From assembly GCF_004028635.1 (NCBI RefSeq), contig NZ_RQJW01000006.1, positions 62,001 through 126,000 of the forward strand: a stretch of DNA of 64,000 bases, written 5' to 3'. Both the position numbers and the translations under genes were made by a program. Under the pieces are notes generated by a model. It searched no databases. It was not told the DNA's origin and worked only from the letters and a program-made list of their open reading frames with translations. This document shows, one piece after another, positions 15,571 to 24,614 of this stretch. The stretch comes from Streptomyces cyaneus (GTDB lineage: Bacteria; Actinomycetota; Actinomycetes; Streptomycetales; Streptomycetaceae). Numbering within the stretch: the stretch's first letter is position 1; the number at the start of each line of letters is the position of its first letter.

Positions 15571-16842
15571 GTGCCCGCACTCACCCTCCGCGAAGTCCTG
15601 ACCCTCGACCCCGTCCGCGCCACCGGCCCCGAGCTCCTCGCCGGGGAGCAGGCCCTGGACCGCCCGGTGCGCTGGGTCCACTCCAGCGAGGTCTACGAGG
15701 GAGCCAACTTCCTCGACGGCGGCGAACTGCTCCTGACCAACGGCTTCGGGCTCACGGACGCCGACGAGGAGGTGCGGCGCCGGTACGTCCGCGAGCTGGC
15801 CGCCCGCGCTGCCGCCGGCCTCGCGGTGGAGGTCGGCCGCTCCCTGCCGCACATGCCGGCGGAGGTGATCGACGAGGCCCGCCGGGTGGGCCTGCCGCTG
15901 CTGGCCCTGCACCGGGTGGTGCCCTTCGTACGGATCACGGAGGCGGCGAACCGGGCGATCGTGGCTCGGGGACTGTCCGGGCGTTCCGTCGTACGGCCGT
16001 GGGGCGACGACCATACGGCGGCCCTGTTGGCGGATCTGGCCGACCGGGCGGCGCTGAACCAGCCGGAGGTGGAGGCGCGGGCGGCCCTCGCGGGCTTCCA
16101 CCCTGGGCCGGGCACCCGGCTGATCGGGGTGTCGGTGCACGGTACGCGGGAGGCGGGCGTCGTCGACCGTGCCGTACGGCTGCTGGGCGGGGCGGGTGTG
16201 CTGCGGGCCGCCTTCCCCGGCGACGTCCTGGCGTTGCTGTCCCTGCCAGGGGTCTCCCGCCCTGGCCGCCCGGGTGACCCCGTGAAAGCTGTTCAGGAAG
16301 TCTTCCGCACGGCCGCCGAACCCGGGCTGACCGTGGCCGTCGGCCATGCCGTGGCCGCGGGCGGCGGCTGGCTGCGCTGGAGCGACACGCTGCGCGCGGC
16401 CCGCACCGCCCTGGAACTGGCGCTCACCGTCCCGCCCGCCGAGCCGGGCGTCCCCGACGGTCCGCTGGTGACCTCGTCACGGGCGCTGGCGTGGGAACGG
16501 GAGCTGACCCGGGGCGGAGTGGACGCCAACCGCGAACGGCTGGCGGCATTGGTCCAGCACACCCTGGGCCCGCTGCTGGAGTGGGAGGCGGCGCATGCGA
16601 GCGACCTCGTGCGGACCCTGGAGGTGCACCTGCGGCACGGCTGCTCACCCACCCGTACCGCCGCCCTCCTCCACATCGGCCGTCAGTCCCTCTACCAGCG
16701 CCTGGAGCGGATCGAGTCGTTGCTCGGGCTGGAGATCGGCGATCCGGATCTGCTGGGGGAGCTGCTGGCGGCGGCCTGTGCGCATCGGGTGGTGCGGGGG
16801 ACGGGGACCGCCTCGGTGGGGGGACTGCGGACGGTCGCCTAG
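15571..16842 (+). CDS. PucR family transcriptional regulator
   Basis: A 423-residue regulator. The start is the GTG at 15571 with GGAGG 5 bases upstream. The N-terminal PucR domain begins LTLREVLTLDPV, with WVHSSEVYEGANFLDGGELLLT at its core. The middle has a GGDEF-like segment typical of the family. The C-terminus carries the PucR helix-turn-helix (TRTAALLHIGRQSLYQRLERIESLLG) around residues 365-395. PucR-type regulators control purine or related nucleobase use. Divergence from the deaminase-oxygenase operon points to that pair as its target. Its stop codon overlaps the stop of the convergent transglutaminase-like gene by 3 bases. Confidence 0.9.
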   Translation: MPALTLREVLTLDPVRATGPELLAGEQALDRPVRWVHSSEVYEGANFLDGGELLLTNGFGLTDADEEVRRRYVRELAARAAAGLAVEVGRSLPHMPAEVIDEARRVGLPLLALHRVVPFVRITEAANRAIVARGLSGRSVVRPWGDDHTAALLADLADRAALNQPEVEARAALAGFHPGPGTRLIGVSVHGTREAGVVDRAVRLLGGAGVLRAAFPGDVLALLSLPGVSRPGRPGDPVKAVQEVFRTAAEPGLTVAVGHAVAAGGGWLRWSDTLRAARTALELALTVPPAEPGVPDGPLVTSSRALAWERELTRGGVDANRERLAALVQHTLGPLLEWEAAHASDLVRTLEVHLRHGCSPTRTAALLHIGRQSLYQRLERIESLLGLEIGDPDLLGELLAAACAHRVVRGTGTASVGGLRTVA

Positions 16843-17762
16843 CGCAGGGTGACCAGGCTCGGCCCGTTGAAGGGGGCGTAGCACGTCACGGTCCGTGGGG
16901 TGCGCAGCGTGTCGTCCTCGGTGAACAGCTTGCGTGCCGCGTCATAGGACAGGTCTCCGCTGACAACAGGAGCGACACGGTCGTAGAACTCACGCGACGA
17001 CTGCGGGAGCGGCTCGCCGGGCTTGCCCTCGTCCTCTCCCCATACGTCCCACAGGAGCGTCTCCACCTTGTTGAGCGCGGCGAGGTCGAGCCGGATGTTG
17101 CCGGCGACGAACCGCTCCCCGAAGAACGGCCCTTCCTCCGGCGGATGGAGTCCGAACGTCCTCGGGTCGGCCGCGCCTTCGCGAATGGCCCGCCATGCCT
17201 CGCCGGCGACCAGGAAGCGTGAGCGCGGCACGTCCATCGGGTCGAAGTCCACGTCCCAGGCGTGATGGAGGCCGGGGTCGGCGAGCTGGGCGTCGGCGAG
17301 CAGCCAGGTGCCGCGCTTGTCGTCCCAGTACTCGGTGACCATGTGGTCGACGTGGAAGTCGTCGGCACGGAAGTAGTCGGCGAAGCCCGACCGGGCGCGC
17401 GCCGGGATGCCGTGGTGACGCAGGAACGAGACATGCAGCAGCGTGAAGTCCCGGCAGGTTCCCACGAACCGGTCGCCGACCGCGCGCCGTTGAGCGAGTG
17501 GAGCGTGGTCGCGCTCGACGACGATCCGCAGGACGTCGTCGATGTAGCGGGTCTCGGCGTCGTTGTGCAGACGGTCGGTCGGATGCGCGTGGCCGAACAG
17601 CTCGCCCTCGACACGATGGATCAGCAGGTCGCGTGCAATACAGGACAGCTGGGAGAGATCGCCGGGGAGATCCGCGTACAGGTGAGCGAGTTCACCGGGG
17701 TCGGAGAACGTGCTGTGGGCTGCGTAGTAAGCGAGGGACACCATGGCCTCCCGAGCTGTCAT
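16839..17762 (-). CDS. Transglutaminase-like domain protein
   Basis: A 307-residue cytosolic protein of the transglutaminase-like cysteine protease fold. The triad is readable: Cys103 in VGTCRDFTLLHVSFLRHHGIP, His140 in DHMVTEYWDD and Asp157 in WLLADAQ. The GIPARARSGFADYF segment between them is characteristic. Bacterial members are mostly predicted hydrolases or proteases with unknown substrates. The C-terminal third (FYDRVAPVVSGDLSYD) has no motif I recognise. Start at the ATG at 17762; the Met seven codons in is possible. Convergent with the PucR gene, with no operon partner. Confidence 0.82.
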   Translation of the reverse strand: MTAREAMVSLAYYAAHSTFSDPGELAHLYADLPGDLSQLSCIARDLLIHRVEGELFGHAHPTDRLHNDAETRYIDDVLRIVVERDHAPLAQRRAVGDRFVGTCRDFTLLHVSFLRHHGIPARARSGFADYFRADDFHVDHMVTEYWDDKRGTWLLADAQLADPGLHHAWDVDFDPMDVPRSRFLVAGEAWRAIREGAADPRTFGLHPPEEGPFFGERFVAGNIRLDLAALNKVETLLWDVWGEDEGKPGEPLPQSSREFYDRVAPVVSGDLSYDAARKLFTEDDTLRTPRTVTCYAPFNGPSLVTLR

Positions 17763-17924
17763 CGACCGCGTGTTCGATTACGGGTCGCTGTGCTTCACCG
17801 TGCCAAAATTCGCCGCGAGTTGTCCAGACGTCCGGGTGCTGCGCCGGGGTAAAAGAGGAGGCCTGCGCCACGGTGCCGGAGCTACGCTCGCCGCGAGGCC
17901 CCTCACGCCGAGAGGAGCGACTCT

Positions 17925-18485
17925 GTGTCCCGCCCCCTGCTCTACCTCGACGTCGACGGTCCACTGAACCCGTATGCCGCGAAGCCCGAACGCCGTCCCG
18001 ACGGCTACTCGACCCACCGTATGAAGCCCCAGGGCTGGATGGCCCAGCACGGCGACACGCCACCGCACCGGGTGAGGCCGCTGAGGGTGTGGCTCAACGC
18101 CGACCACGGCCGTCGGCTCCTGGAACTGGGCGAGCTGTACGACCTGGTGTGGGCGACCACGTGGGGTGCGGAGGCGAACACCTTCATCTCGCCGGTCCTC
18201 GGTCTGCCGGAACTGGCCGTGGTGCGGTGGCCCACGATGCACGACGCGGGGCCGGACAGCACGTTCTGGAAGACCCGCCATCTCGTCGCGCACGCCCAGG
18301 GCAGGCCGTTCGCCTGGGTCGACGACGAACTCGACGCCGCCGACCGGGGCTTCGTCGCCGCGCACCACGAAGGCCCGGCGCTGCTGCACCGCGTGGACGC
18401 GCGGCTCGGCCTGTGCGATGCGGACTTCGCCGCCCTCGAAGCGTTCGCGCGCGCCCTGCGTTCACCGGCGTCCGAGCCGCGCTGA
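17925..18485 (+). CDS. HAD-like hydrolase domain protein
   Basis: A 186-residue protein with a GTG start at 17925 and AGAGGAG upstream. The N-terminus LLYLDVDGPLNPY contains the HAD motif I (DVDG with both Asp). WATTWGAEAN is the motif II region (Thr in TTW), and FAWVDDEL is the motif IV acid pair. It has no obvious cap domain. Streptomyces carry many such small HAD-like proteins annotated as secreted or hypothetical; the substrate is unknown. Not part of an evident operon. Confidence 0.75.
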   Translation: MSRPLLYLDVDGPLNPYAAKPERRPDGYSTHRMKPQGWMAQHGDTPPHRVRPLRVWLNADHGRRLLELGELYDLVWATTWGAEANTFISPVLGLPELAVVRWPTMHDAGPDSTFWKTRHLVAHAQGRPFAWVDDELDAADRGFVAAHHEGPALLHRVDARLGLCDADFAALEAFARALRSPASEPR

Positions 18486-18573
18486 CCCGGTAATTCGGTG
18501 GTGCGGCGGTGGGGGGTGGGTGTTGGGTGACGTAGCCCGGTGGGCGCGAGGAACGCCGGGGTTGGGGGGCTTG

Positions 18574-19089
18574 ATGGTGGGAGTGGAGTGGGCTTGGCGG
18601 ATTGCCGAGTTGCGGCAGCGAGGCGGTGCGCTGGCGGCCTTCGTGGCCGCGTGCTGCGATGACCGTGAACGGGCCATGGAGGCGCGGGAGTTGGCGGATC
18701 GACTCCTCGCTTCAGCCTCCGTCGACCTCGATGCGGCCGAGGACACCGTCCGGACGCTGACCGAGTGGGCGGCCGACCTCGCGGAGCACCCGTACCGCCC
18801 CCGCGCCCCTCGCCCCGACGAGGCCGACCGCCTGACACGCGACCACCTCAAGGACGTCCTGCGCGACCACCTTCCGACCGAGGCCATCGACTGGAGGTCG
18901 GGGACCAAGCTCTCCCTGGACGTCTACTTCTTCGCCCTGCGCAGAGTGCGGGGGCTGTGCGCACAGACGCGCGAGGACGTCTTCTACACCTACGGCCGCG
19001 GCACGATGGCCCTCGACCTCGGCCACCGCGCGGCCGCACAGCGTGAGGTGCTGCGGCTGCGGGAGCTGCGCGACTTGTACGCCGCGTAG
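18574..19089 (+). CDS. Conserved hypothetical protein (helical)
   Basis: A 171-residue, mostly helical protein. I start at the ATG at 18574, before VEWAWRIAELRQRGGALAAF; the frame extends upstream only through antisense-like sequence. It contains a Leu/Asp/Glu-rich central part and a conserved-looking C-terminus with DVYFFALRRVRGLCAQ and a final RLRELRDLYAA helix. No motif, signal or membrane segment is recognised. Its stop is 22 bases from the stop of the convergent permease gene. Function unknown. Confidence 0.65.
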   Translation: MVGVEWAWRIAELRQRGGALAAFVAACCDDRERAMEARELADRLLASASVDLDAAEDTVRTLTEWAADLAEHPYRPRAPRPDEADRLTRDHLKDVLRDHLPTEAIDWRSGTKLSLDVYFFALRRVRGLCAQTREDVFYTYGRGTMALDLGHRAAAQREVLRLRELRDLYAA

Positions 19090-19111
19090 TCCCCCCTCCT
19101 CGCCGCCCGGG

Positions 19112-20509
19112 TCAAGACCCCGGAGCGGCCGCCCGCCTCCGCAACACCGCGTACAGCCCCGCGCTCACCGCGAACCCCACCAGGCACGTCACGTCCCCGA
19201 ACTGCGGCCACCGCTCCGGCACCCACCCCACGTACTTCTCCTGGTTGGAGAAGAGCGGGACGGACACGGCGATACCGGCCAACAGTGCTGTCAGGCCCGG
19301 CCAGTTGGTGTACGACCGGTTCCCGAGCCGTGCCGCCAGCTCCTCGTGCGGCGTACGGGACCGGAGTCGGCGCTCGACCAGCACCACGCCCAGCCACGGC
19401 CCCACCCAGTAGGCGATCACCAGCAAAAACGCCTCGTAGGCGTGCCCCGCGTCCGCCAGCGACGCCCACGCCGCCGCCGTACCGGCGATCCCGCACAGCA
19501 CGACGATCGCGCTGCGGCCGAGCCATGCCGGCAGCTTCAGGCCCAGGGCGGTGATCGACATGGCGGAGGAGTAGACGTTCAGGGCGTTCGCCGAGATCGC
19601 ACCCAGGATGATCGCCAGCAAGACCAAGTCGCCGAGCCGGCCCGGGAGATGGCCGGTGAAGGCCGCCGTCGGGGTCGCGCCCTGCGGAGCCGCGATCGTC
19701 GCCGACGCCGCGCCGATCACCGCCACCACGGCGATCGACACGAACAGGCCTACGGCGGGGTACACCGCGGTTTTCACGCGGCTTGCCGTACGCGGGAGGT
19801 AACGCGAGTAGTCCGACGCGCCCGGGTTCCAGCCCGCCGCGTACCCCCATGCCGCGCTGAACGCCAGCAGGAAGCCGCCGACGCCGCCGCCCGTGCCGCC
19901 ACCCGCCAGGTCCGCCTCCTTGAAGGTCCAGGCGCCGGCCAGTAGGAAGACCACCGCGAGCGCCGGCAACGCGTACTTCTCGAAGGCGTGCACGAAGTTG
20001 TGGCCGATGAAGCCGATCACGATCTCGGCGACGACCACCAGCAAGAGGGAAGGGAGCGGACGCAGGCCCGTCAGCGTGTTGAGCGCGAAAGCCGCGCTCA
20101 CACTGTTCACGGCGAACCAGCCGACACCGGCGACCAGCGCGTTCACCCCCGACGGCAGCACATTGCCCCGGTAGCCGAACGCGAAGCGGCCGATCGCCAT
20201 CTGCGGGACGCCGAACCGCGGCCCGTCCAGCGACAGGATCCCGTGCGTCACCGCGCCCAGCGCCGTGCCCAGCAGCAGTGCCGCCGTCGCCTGCCAAAAG
20301 CTCAGGCCGAAGAAGAGGACCGAGATCACGCCGATGTAGACGGTCGCGAACTCGATGTTCGGGGAGGCCCATGTCCACAGCAACTGGAGCGGGCCGCCGT
20401 GGCGTTCGGCGTCGGGGATGGGTTCCGAGCCCGCCGCCTCGACGGCGATGACCTTGTCGCCGTACTCGGGAGCGATCGTGCCGGCCGGCCCGGCGGGAGC
20501 AGTCGTCAT
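19112..20509 (-). CDS. NCS1-family purine/cytosine permease
   Basis: A 465-residue polytopic transporter with about twelve hydrophobic segments. The opening WTWASPNIEFATVYIGV, GPRFGVPQMAIGRFAFGYRGN and the GYAAGWNPGASDYSRYLP loop are signatures of the NCS1 (CodB-like) family of nucleobase:cation symporters. I choose the ATG at 20509 over an upstream TTG. A role in cytosine or purine uptake would complement the cytosine deaminase and PucR genes 3.6 kb to the left, but the genes between them are unrelated, so the link is an inference. Length is typical of the family. Confidence 0.88.
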   Translation of the reverse strand: MTTAPAGPAGTIAPEYGDKVIAVEAAGSEPIPDAERHGGPLQLLWTWASPNIEFATVYIGVISVLFFGLSFWQATAALLLGTALGAVTHGILSLDGPRFGVPQMAIGRFAFGYRGNVLPSGVNALVAGVGWFAVNSVSAAFALNTLTGLRPLPSLLLVVVAEIVIGFIGHNFVHAFEKYALPALAVVFLLAGAWTFKEADLAGGGTGGGVGGFLLAFSAAWGYAAGWNPGASDYSRYLPRTASRVKTAVYPAVGLFVSIAVVAVIGAASATIAAPQGATPTAAFTGHLPGRLGDLVLLAIILGAISANALNVYSSAMSITALGLKLPAWLGRSAIVVLCGIAGTAAAWASLADAGHAYEAFLLVIAYWVGPWLGVVLVERRLRSRTPHEELAARLGNRSYTNWPGLTALLAGIAVSVPLFSNQEKYVGWVPERWPQFGDVTCLVGFAVSAGLYAVLRRRAAAPGS

Positions 20510-20590
20510 GCGAGCCAAGTGTCCGGCCCGGGCCCGCCCCGGCCCAGGGGCGCATTGTCCGCATCTGGAGGCTCAGCGGCGTACAGCCTG

Positions 20591-20914
20591 TCAGGGCTCG
20601 TCGCGCTTCGGCCCGTCGTCCTTCTTGCCGTCGTCCTCGTCCAGCGACTTCAGGAACTCCGGGTTGTCGTCGGGCGCGACCCACTGCTGGCGCCGACGCT
20701 GGTCCCGTACGCCGGACCAGCCCTCGGCGGCCGGGCTGCGCTTCTTGCCCGCGATCAGCCAGGAGATCGAGCCGACGAGCGGGAACAGCAGGACGAGGAT
20801 CGCCCACAGCGGCTTGGGCATGTGGCGGATGTCGTCCTCCTTCGTGCTGATGCAGTCGATGAACGCGTACACGCTCAGCGCCAGTGGCACGAGGAACATC
20901 AGCACCCGGAGCAT
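20591..20914 (-). CDS. PLDc_N domain small membrane protein
   Basis: A 107-residue protein with two hydrophobic segments (MLRVLMFLVPLALSVYAFID and LWAILVLLFPLVGSISWLI) joined by a short charged loop, followed by a soluble Asp/Lys/Arg-rich tail. This is the PLDc_N (phospholipase D N-terminal) layout, in which the P-W-L segment and the GSI-W motif are conserved. These proteins lack any nuclease domain and their function is unknown. It lies between the permease and the menaquinone decarboxylase gene, divergent from the latter. Confidence 0.82.
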   Translation of the reverse strand: MLRVLMFLVPLALSVYAFIDCISTKEDDIRHMPKPLWAILVLLFPLVGSISWLIAGKKRSPAAEGWSGVRDQRRRQQWVAPDDNPEFLKSLDEDDGKKDDGPKRDEP

Positions 20915-21002
20915 GGGTCCTCTCCAGCGAAACGGTCGTCGGGTCCGGGGGCACGGCCCCCGGGTTCAGGGTCAGGGTAGCCGCTCGGGGATACTTGACC
21001 CC

Positions 21003-22460
21003 ATGGCTTACGACGATCTTCGTTCCCTGCTCAGGGCGCTGGAACGTGAAGGCGACCTCAAGCGCGTCAAGGCTGAGGTCGATCCGTATCTGGAGGTCGG
21101 GGAGATCGTCGACCGCGTGCAGAAGTCCGGCGGTCCCGCGCTGCTCTTCGAGAACGTGAAGGGGTCCTCGATGCCCCTCGCGATGAACGTCTTCGGGACC
21201 GACCGGCGGCTGCTCAAGGCCCTGGGCCTGAAGTCGTACGGCGACATCTCCGACAAGATCGGCGGGCTGCTCAAGCCCGAACTGCCGCACGGCTTCGTCG
21301 GGGTCCGCGAGGCCTTCGGGAAGCTCGGCGCGATGACGCACGTACCGCCGAAGAAGGTGAAGTCGGACAGCGCGCCGGTGCAGGAGGTCGTGCTGCACGG
21401 GGACGAGGTGGATCTGGACCGTCTCCCCGCCTTGTTCACCTGGCCCAAGGACGGCGGCTCCTTCTTCAACCTCGGGCTCACCCACACCAAGGACCCGGAG
21501 TCCGGCGTACGGAACCTGGGCCTGTACCGCCTCCAGCGCCACGACAAGCGCACCATCGGCATGCACTGGCAGATCCACAAGGACAGCCGGAACCACTACC
21601 AGGTGGCGGCGAGGAGGGGAGAGCGGCTGCCGGTCGCCATCGCCTTCGGCTGTCCGCCCGCCGTCACTTACGCCTCCACCGCGCCGCTGCCCGGTGACAT
21701 CGACGAGTACCTGTTCGCCGGGTTCGTCGCGGGCAAGCGGATCGAGATGGTGGACTGCAAGACGGTGCCGTTGCAGGTGCCGGCGCAGGCGGAGGTCGTG
21801 CTGGAGGGGTGGCTGGAGCCGGGGGAGATGCTGCCGGAGGGCCCCTTCGGCGACCACACGGGCTTCTACACCCCCCAGGAGCCCTTCCCCGCCCTCAAGA
21901 TCGACTGCGTGACGATGCGGCGGCGGCCACTGCTCCAGTCGATCGTCGTAGGCCGCCCTCCGACGGAGGACGGACCCCTGGGCCGGGCGACGGAACGCTT
22001 CTTCCTCCCCCTCCTGAAGATCATCGTCCCGGACATCGTGGACTACCACCTGCCGGAGGCCGGGGGCTTCCACAACTGCGCGATCGTCTCGATCGACAAG
22101 AAGTACCCCAAGCACGCCCAGAAGACGATGCATGCGATCTGGGGCGCCCACATGATGTCCCTGACGAAGCTGATCGTGGTCGTCGACTCCGACTGCGACG
22201 TCCACGACCTGCACGAGGTCGCCTGGCGGGCGCTCGGCAACACCGACTACGCCCGTGACCTCACGGTCGTCGAGGGCCCCGTCGACCATCTCGACCACGC
22301 CTCCTACCAGCAGTTCTGGGGCGGCAAGGCGGGGATCGACGCGACGAAGAAGTGGCCCGAGGAGGGCTACACCCGTGACGGCGGCTGGCCCGACATGGTG
22401 GAGTCCGACCCACAGACGGCGGCGAAGGTCGACCGCCGCTGGAAGGAGTACGGACTGTGA
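21003..22460 (+). CDS. mqnL: Menaquinone biosynthesis decarboxylase, UbiD family
   Basis: A 485-residue UbiD-type enzyme, starting at the ATG at 21003. UbiD hallmarks include the GGPALLFENVKG segment, LPALFTWPKDGG, and the EGPFGDHTGFY motif carrying acids near the prenylated FMN site. In the futalosine route this protein removes the carboxyl group of the naphthoate intermediate. Context is decisive: mqnP overlaps its stop codon, and ubiX, which supplies prenyl-FMN, and mqnE follow within 4 kb. The gene symbol follows the name used for the futalosine-pathway decarboxylase. Confidence 0.9.
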   Translation: MAYDDLRSLLRALEREGDLKRVKAEVDPYLEVGEIVDRVQKSGGPALLFENVKGSSMPLAMNVFGTDRRLLKALGLKSYGDISDKIGGLLKPELPHGFVGVREAFGKLGAMTHVPPKKVKSDSAPVQEVVLHGDEVDLDRLPALFTWPKDGGSFFNLGLTHTKDPESGVRNLGLYRLQRHDKRTIGMHWQIHKDSRNHYQVAARRGERLPVAIAFGCPPAVTYASTAPLPGDIDEYLFAGFVAGKRIEMVDCKTVPLQVPAQAEVVLEGWLEPGEMLPEGPFGDHTGFYTPQEPFPALKIDCVTMRRRPLLQSIVVGRPPTEDGPLGRATERFFLPLLKIIVPDIVDYHLPEAGGFHNCAIVSIDKKYPKHAQKTMHAIWGAHMMSLTKLIVVVDSDCDVHDLHEVAWRALGNTDYARDLTVVEGPVDHLDHASYQQFWGGKAGIDATKKWPEEGYTRDGGWPDMVESDPQTAAKVDRRWKEYGL

Positions 22461-23359
22461 GCAGCGCCTCCGCCGCGATTCCGCAGCCAGGACGCACGAA
22501 GGCGTTCCTCCGCCTCGTCATGATCGAGCACTCGGTGTTCGCGCTGCCCTTCGCGTACATCGCCGCGCTCACCGCGATGTTCCAGTGGGACAAGAACATC
22601 CACTGGGGCCGGCTGCTCCTGGTGACGATCTGCATGGTGGGCCTGCGGACCTTCGCCATGGCGGTGAACCGGATCATCGACCGCGAGATCGACGCGCGCA
22701 ACCCGCGGACCGCCCACCGCGAGCTGGTGACCGGCGCGATGTCGGTCCGTCATGCCTGGACGGGCGCCCTCATCGCCCTGGTGATCTTCCTGGGCTCGGC
22801 GGCCCTGCTGAACCCCCTGTGTCTGGCCCTGGCCCCCATCGCGGTGATCCCGATGGTGGTCTACCCCTACGGCAAACGGTTCACGAACTTCCCCCAGGCG
22901 ATCCTGGGCCTCGCCCAGGCGATGGGCCCGGTGGGCGGCTGGCTGGCCATCACCGGCACCTGGTCCTGGGACGCCGTGATCCTCGGTCTCGCCGTCGGCA
23001 TCTGGATCGGCGGCTTCGATCTGATCTACGCCTGCCAGGACGTCGAGGCCGACCGCGAGACCGGCGTCATGTCGGTCCCGGCCCGCTTCGGCATCCCGGC
23101 GGCGATCTGGGCAGCGCGCGCCTGCCATGCGATCACGACGGCCCTGTTCGTCTGGTACGCCCTCGCCACGGACGCGGGCGCGTTCTTCTGGCTGGGCCTG
23201 CTGATCGTGGCCGGCGCGTTCGTGTACGAGCACTCGATCGTCCGCCCGCACGACCTGTCCCGCCTGAACAGGGCGTTCTTCAGCGTCAACGGGTTCATCG
23301 GGATTGCCCTGTTCGGGTGTGCGCTGCTGGATCTTCTGGTTCGGGGTCTGACGGTCTGA
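22457..23359 (+). CDS. mqnP: Menaquinone biosynthesis prenyltransferase MqnP (UbiA family)
   Basis: A 300-residue integral membrane prenyltransferase. It starts at a GTG overlapping the decarboxylase stop (GTGA). Both Asp-rich motifs of the UbiA superfamily are present: NRIIDREIDARNP near residue 73 and DVEADRETG near residue 195. Several TM helices are clear. It attaches the polyprenyl chain to the naphthoate ring. Close similarity to UbiA is expected for futalosine-pathway prenyltransferases, and the neighbours make MqnP more likely than ubiquinone UbiA, since actinomycetes make menaquinone. Confidence 0.92.
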   Translation: MSSASAAIPQPGRTKAFLRLVMIEHSVFALPFAYIAALTAMFQWDKNIHWGRLLLVTICMVGLRTFAMAVNRIIDREIDARNPRTAHRELVTGAMSVRHAWTGALIALVIFLGSAALLNPLCLALAPIAVIPMVVYPYGKRFTNFPQAILGLAQAMGPVGGWLAITGTWSWDAVILGLAVGIWIGGFDLIYACQDVEADRETGVMSVPARFGIPAAIWAARACHAITTALFVWYALATDAGAFFWLGLLIVAGAFVYEHSIVRPHDLSRLNRAFFSVNGFIGIALFGCALLDLLVRGLTV

Positions 23360-23373
23360 ATACGGTGCGGGCC

Positions 23374-23931
23374 ATGAACCGTCTGCACTCGCAGCTCGCC
23401 CGGTTCGAGGACGCGTTCCCCGGCTTTCGGACCGAGATCGTCGAGGGCAGCGTGATGGCGAGCCCCGTCACACCGCATCACGGAGCGACGATCCAACGGC
23501 TCTGGAGCGCCCTCGAACCGCAGCTCGGACCGCGGTGGGGTGTGACGAGCGATGTCGTCTTCCCGTTCGACGAGGAGAACGAGTTCTGCCCCGACCTGGC
23601 CGTCATTCCGGCATCGGAGGTGGCGAGGAACGAGATCGCGTACGCACCCGACCTCATCGAGCTGGTCGTCGAGGTCGTCTCGCGCGGCAGCATCCGCCGT
23701 GACTACGAGGTCAAACCCCGCCGGTACGCCTCGCGTGGCATTGCCAACTACCTGATCTTCGACCCGCTGAAGGGCCACTGCGTCACGATGTGGAACCCCG
23801 GCCCCGACGGCTACCGCGGCCGCGACACCATCCCCTACGGCCCCGACCTCACCGTCGACTCCCCGCTCGGCAAGCTGACCGTCCCCACCGCCAACCTCCC
23901 CGTCGACCCTAAAGCGCGCCCCCGGCCCTGA
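23374..23931 (+). CDS. Uma2 family (DUF820) putative PD-(D/E)XK nuclease
   Basis: A 185-residue protein with an ATG at 23374, 14 bases after mqnP. The Uma2 core is visible: TEIVEGSVMASPVTPHHG, then EFCPDLAVIP (Asp), ELVVEVVS (Glu) and the Lys in YEVKPRRYASRGI. This matches the PD-(D/E)XK endonuclease fold. Streptomyces genomes carry many scattered Uma2 copies without a known target. The last 23 bases overlap the convergent rhomboid gene. It interrupts the menaquinone gene block, which suggests insertion into the locus. Confidence 0.85.
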   Translation: MNRLHSQLARFEDAFPGFRTEIVEGSVMASPVTPHHGATIQRLWSALEPQLGPRWGVTSDVVFPFDEENEFCPDLAVIPASEVARNEIAYAPDLIELVVEVVSRGSIRRDYEVKPRRYASRGIANYLIFDPLKGHCVTMWNPGPDGYRGRDTIPYGPDLTVDSPLGKLTVPTANLPVDPKARPRP

Positions 23932-24523
23932 GCGCCGGCCCGGCCGCCCGGCGCCGCAGCACGAACGCCGCCGCCACCCCCGCCACCAGCCCCACCAGAT
24001 GGCCCTGCCAGCTGACGCCGGACTGGGTCGGGGCGAGGCCCGCCAGTATGGAGCCGCCCCATATCGCGGCCAGCAGCAGGCCGGCCACGACACCCAGTGG
24101 CCGCCGCTCCACGAAACCGCTGATCAGCAGGAAGCCGAAGAGGCCGAAGATCAGGCCGGAGGCGCCCGCGGTATTGGTGTGCGCCGGGGATATGAGCCAC
24201 ACACCCAGACCGTCGGCCACGATGATCAGCGCACAGGCCGCGAGGAACCGGCGCAGCCCGCCGAGGGCCGCGAGGAAGCCCATGACCAGCAGTGGAACAC
24301 TGTTGGCGGCCACATGGGCGAAGCCGAAGTGGACGAAGGCGGCGGGCACGACGTCGATCAGCTCGGCGGGCTCGCGCGGGACGATGCCGAAGCGGTCCAG
24401 CGCGTGGCCGCTCGCCACGTCGACCACTTCCACCAGCCACAGCAGCACGACCCAGCCCACCATCAGCTTGGCCGCGGCCCTCGCCCGGTCGCCCCGGGAC
24501 CACTCCGGCTGTGTGTGTGACAT
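23909..24523 (-). CDS. Rhomboid family intramembrane serine protease
   Basis: A 204-residue membrane protein starting at the ATG at 24523 with a G-rich ribosome-binding site. The nucleophile motif GASG is in NTAGASGLIFGLFGFLLISG, and the partner His is in GHLVGLVAG. The His-Asn residues of HVAANSVPLL match the conserved HxxxN of the oxyanion region. About six TM helices. It would cleave membrane proteins within the bilayer; its substrate is unknown. It converges with and overlaps the Uma2 gene by 23 bases, and is divergent from ubiX. Confidence 0.9.
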   Translation of the reverse strand: MSHTQPEWSRGDRARAAAKLMVGWVVLLWLVEVVDVASGHALDRFGIVPREPAELIDVVPAAFVHFGFAHVAANSVPLLVMGFLAALGGLRRFLAACALIIVADGLGVWLISPAHTNTAGASGLIFGLFGFLLISGFVERRPLGVVAGLLLAAIWGGSILAGLAPTQSGVSWQGHLVGLVAGVAAAFVLRRRAAGPALRAGGAL

Positions 24524-24614
24524 GGCACCCCCCGTCACTCGCTCGTCCCCTCCGGGGAACGCCCGACCACCCTTGACCGGTTCCCACCCTGCGACGCCGG
24601 ATAGGCTCGGGGGT

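Noticed and set aside
18990..22298. A 1102-residue minus-strand open frame
   Set aside because: It runs antisense to the decarboxylase gene and through the permease in another frame; it is a by-product of GC-rich third positions.
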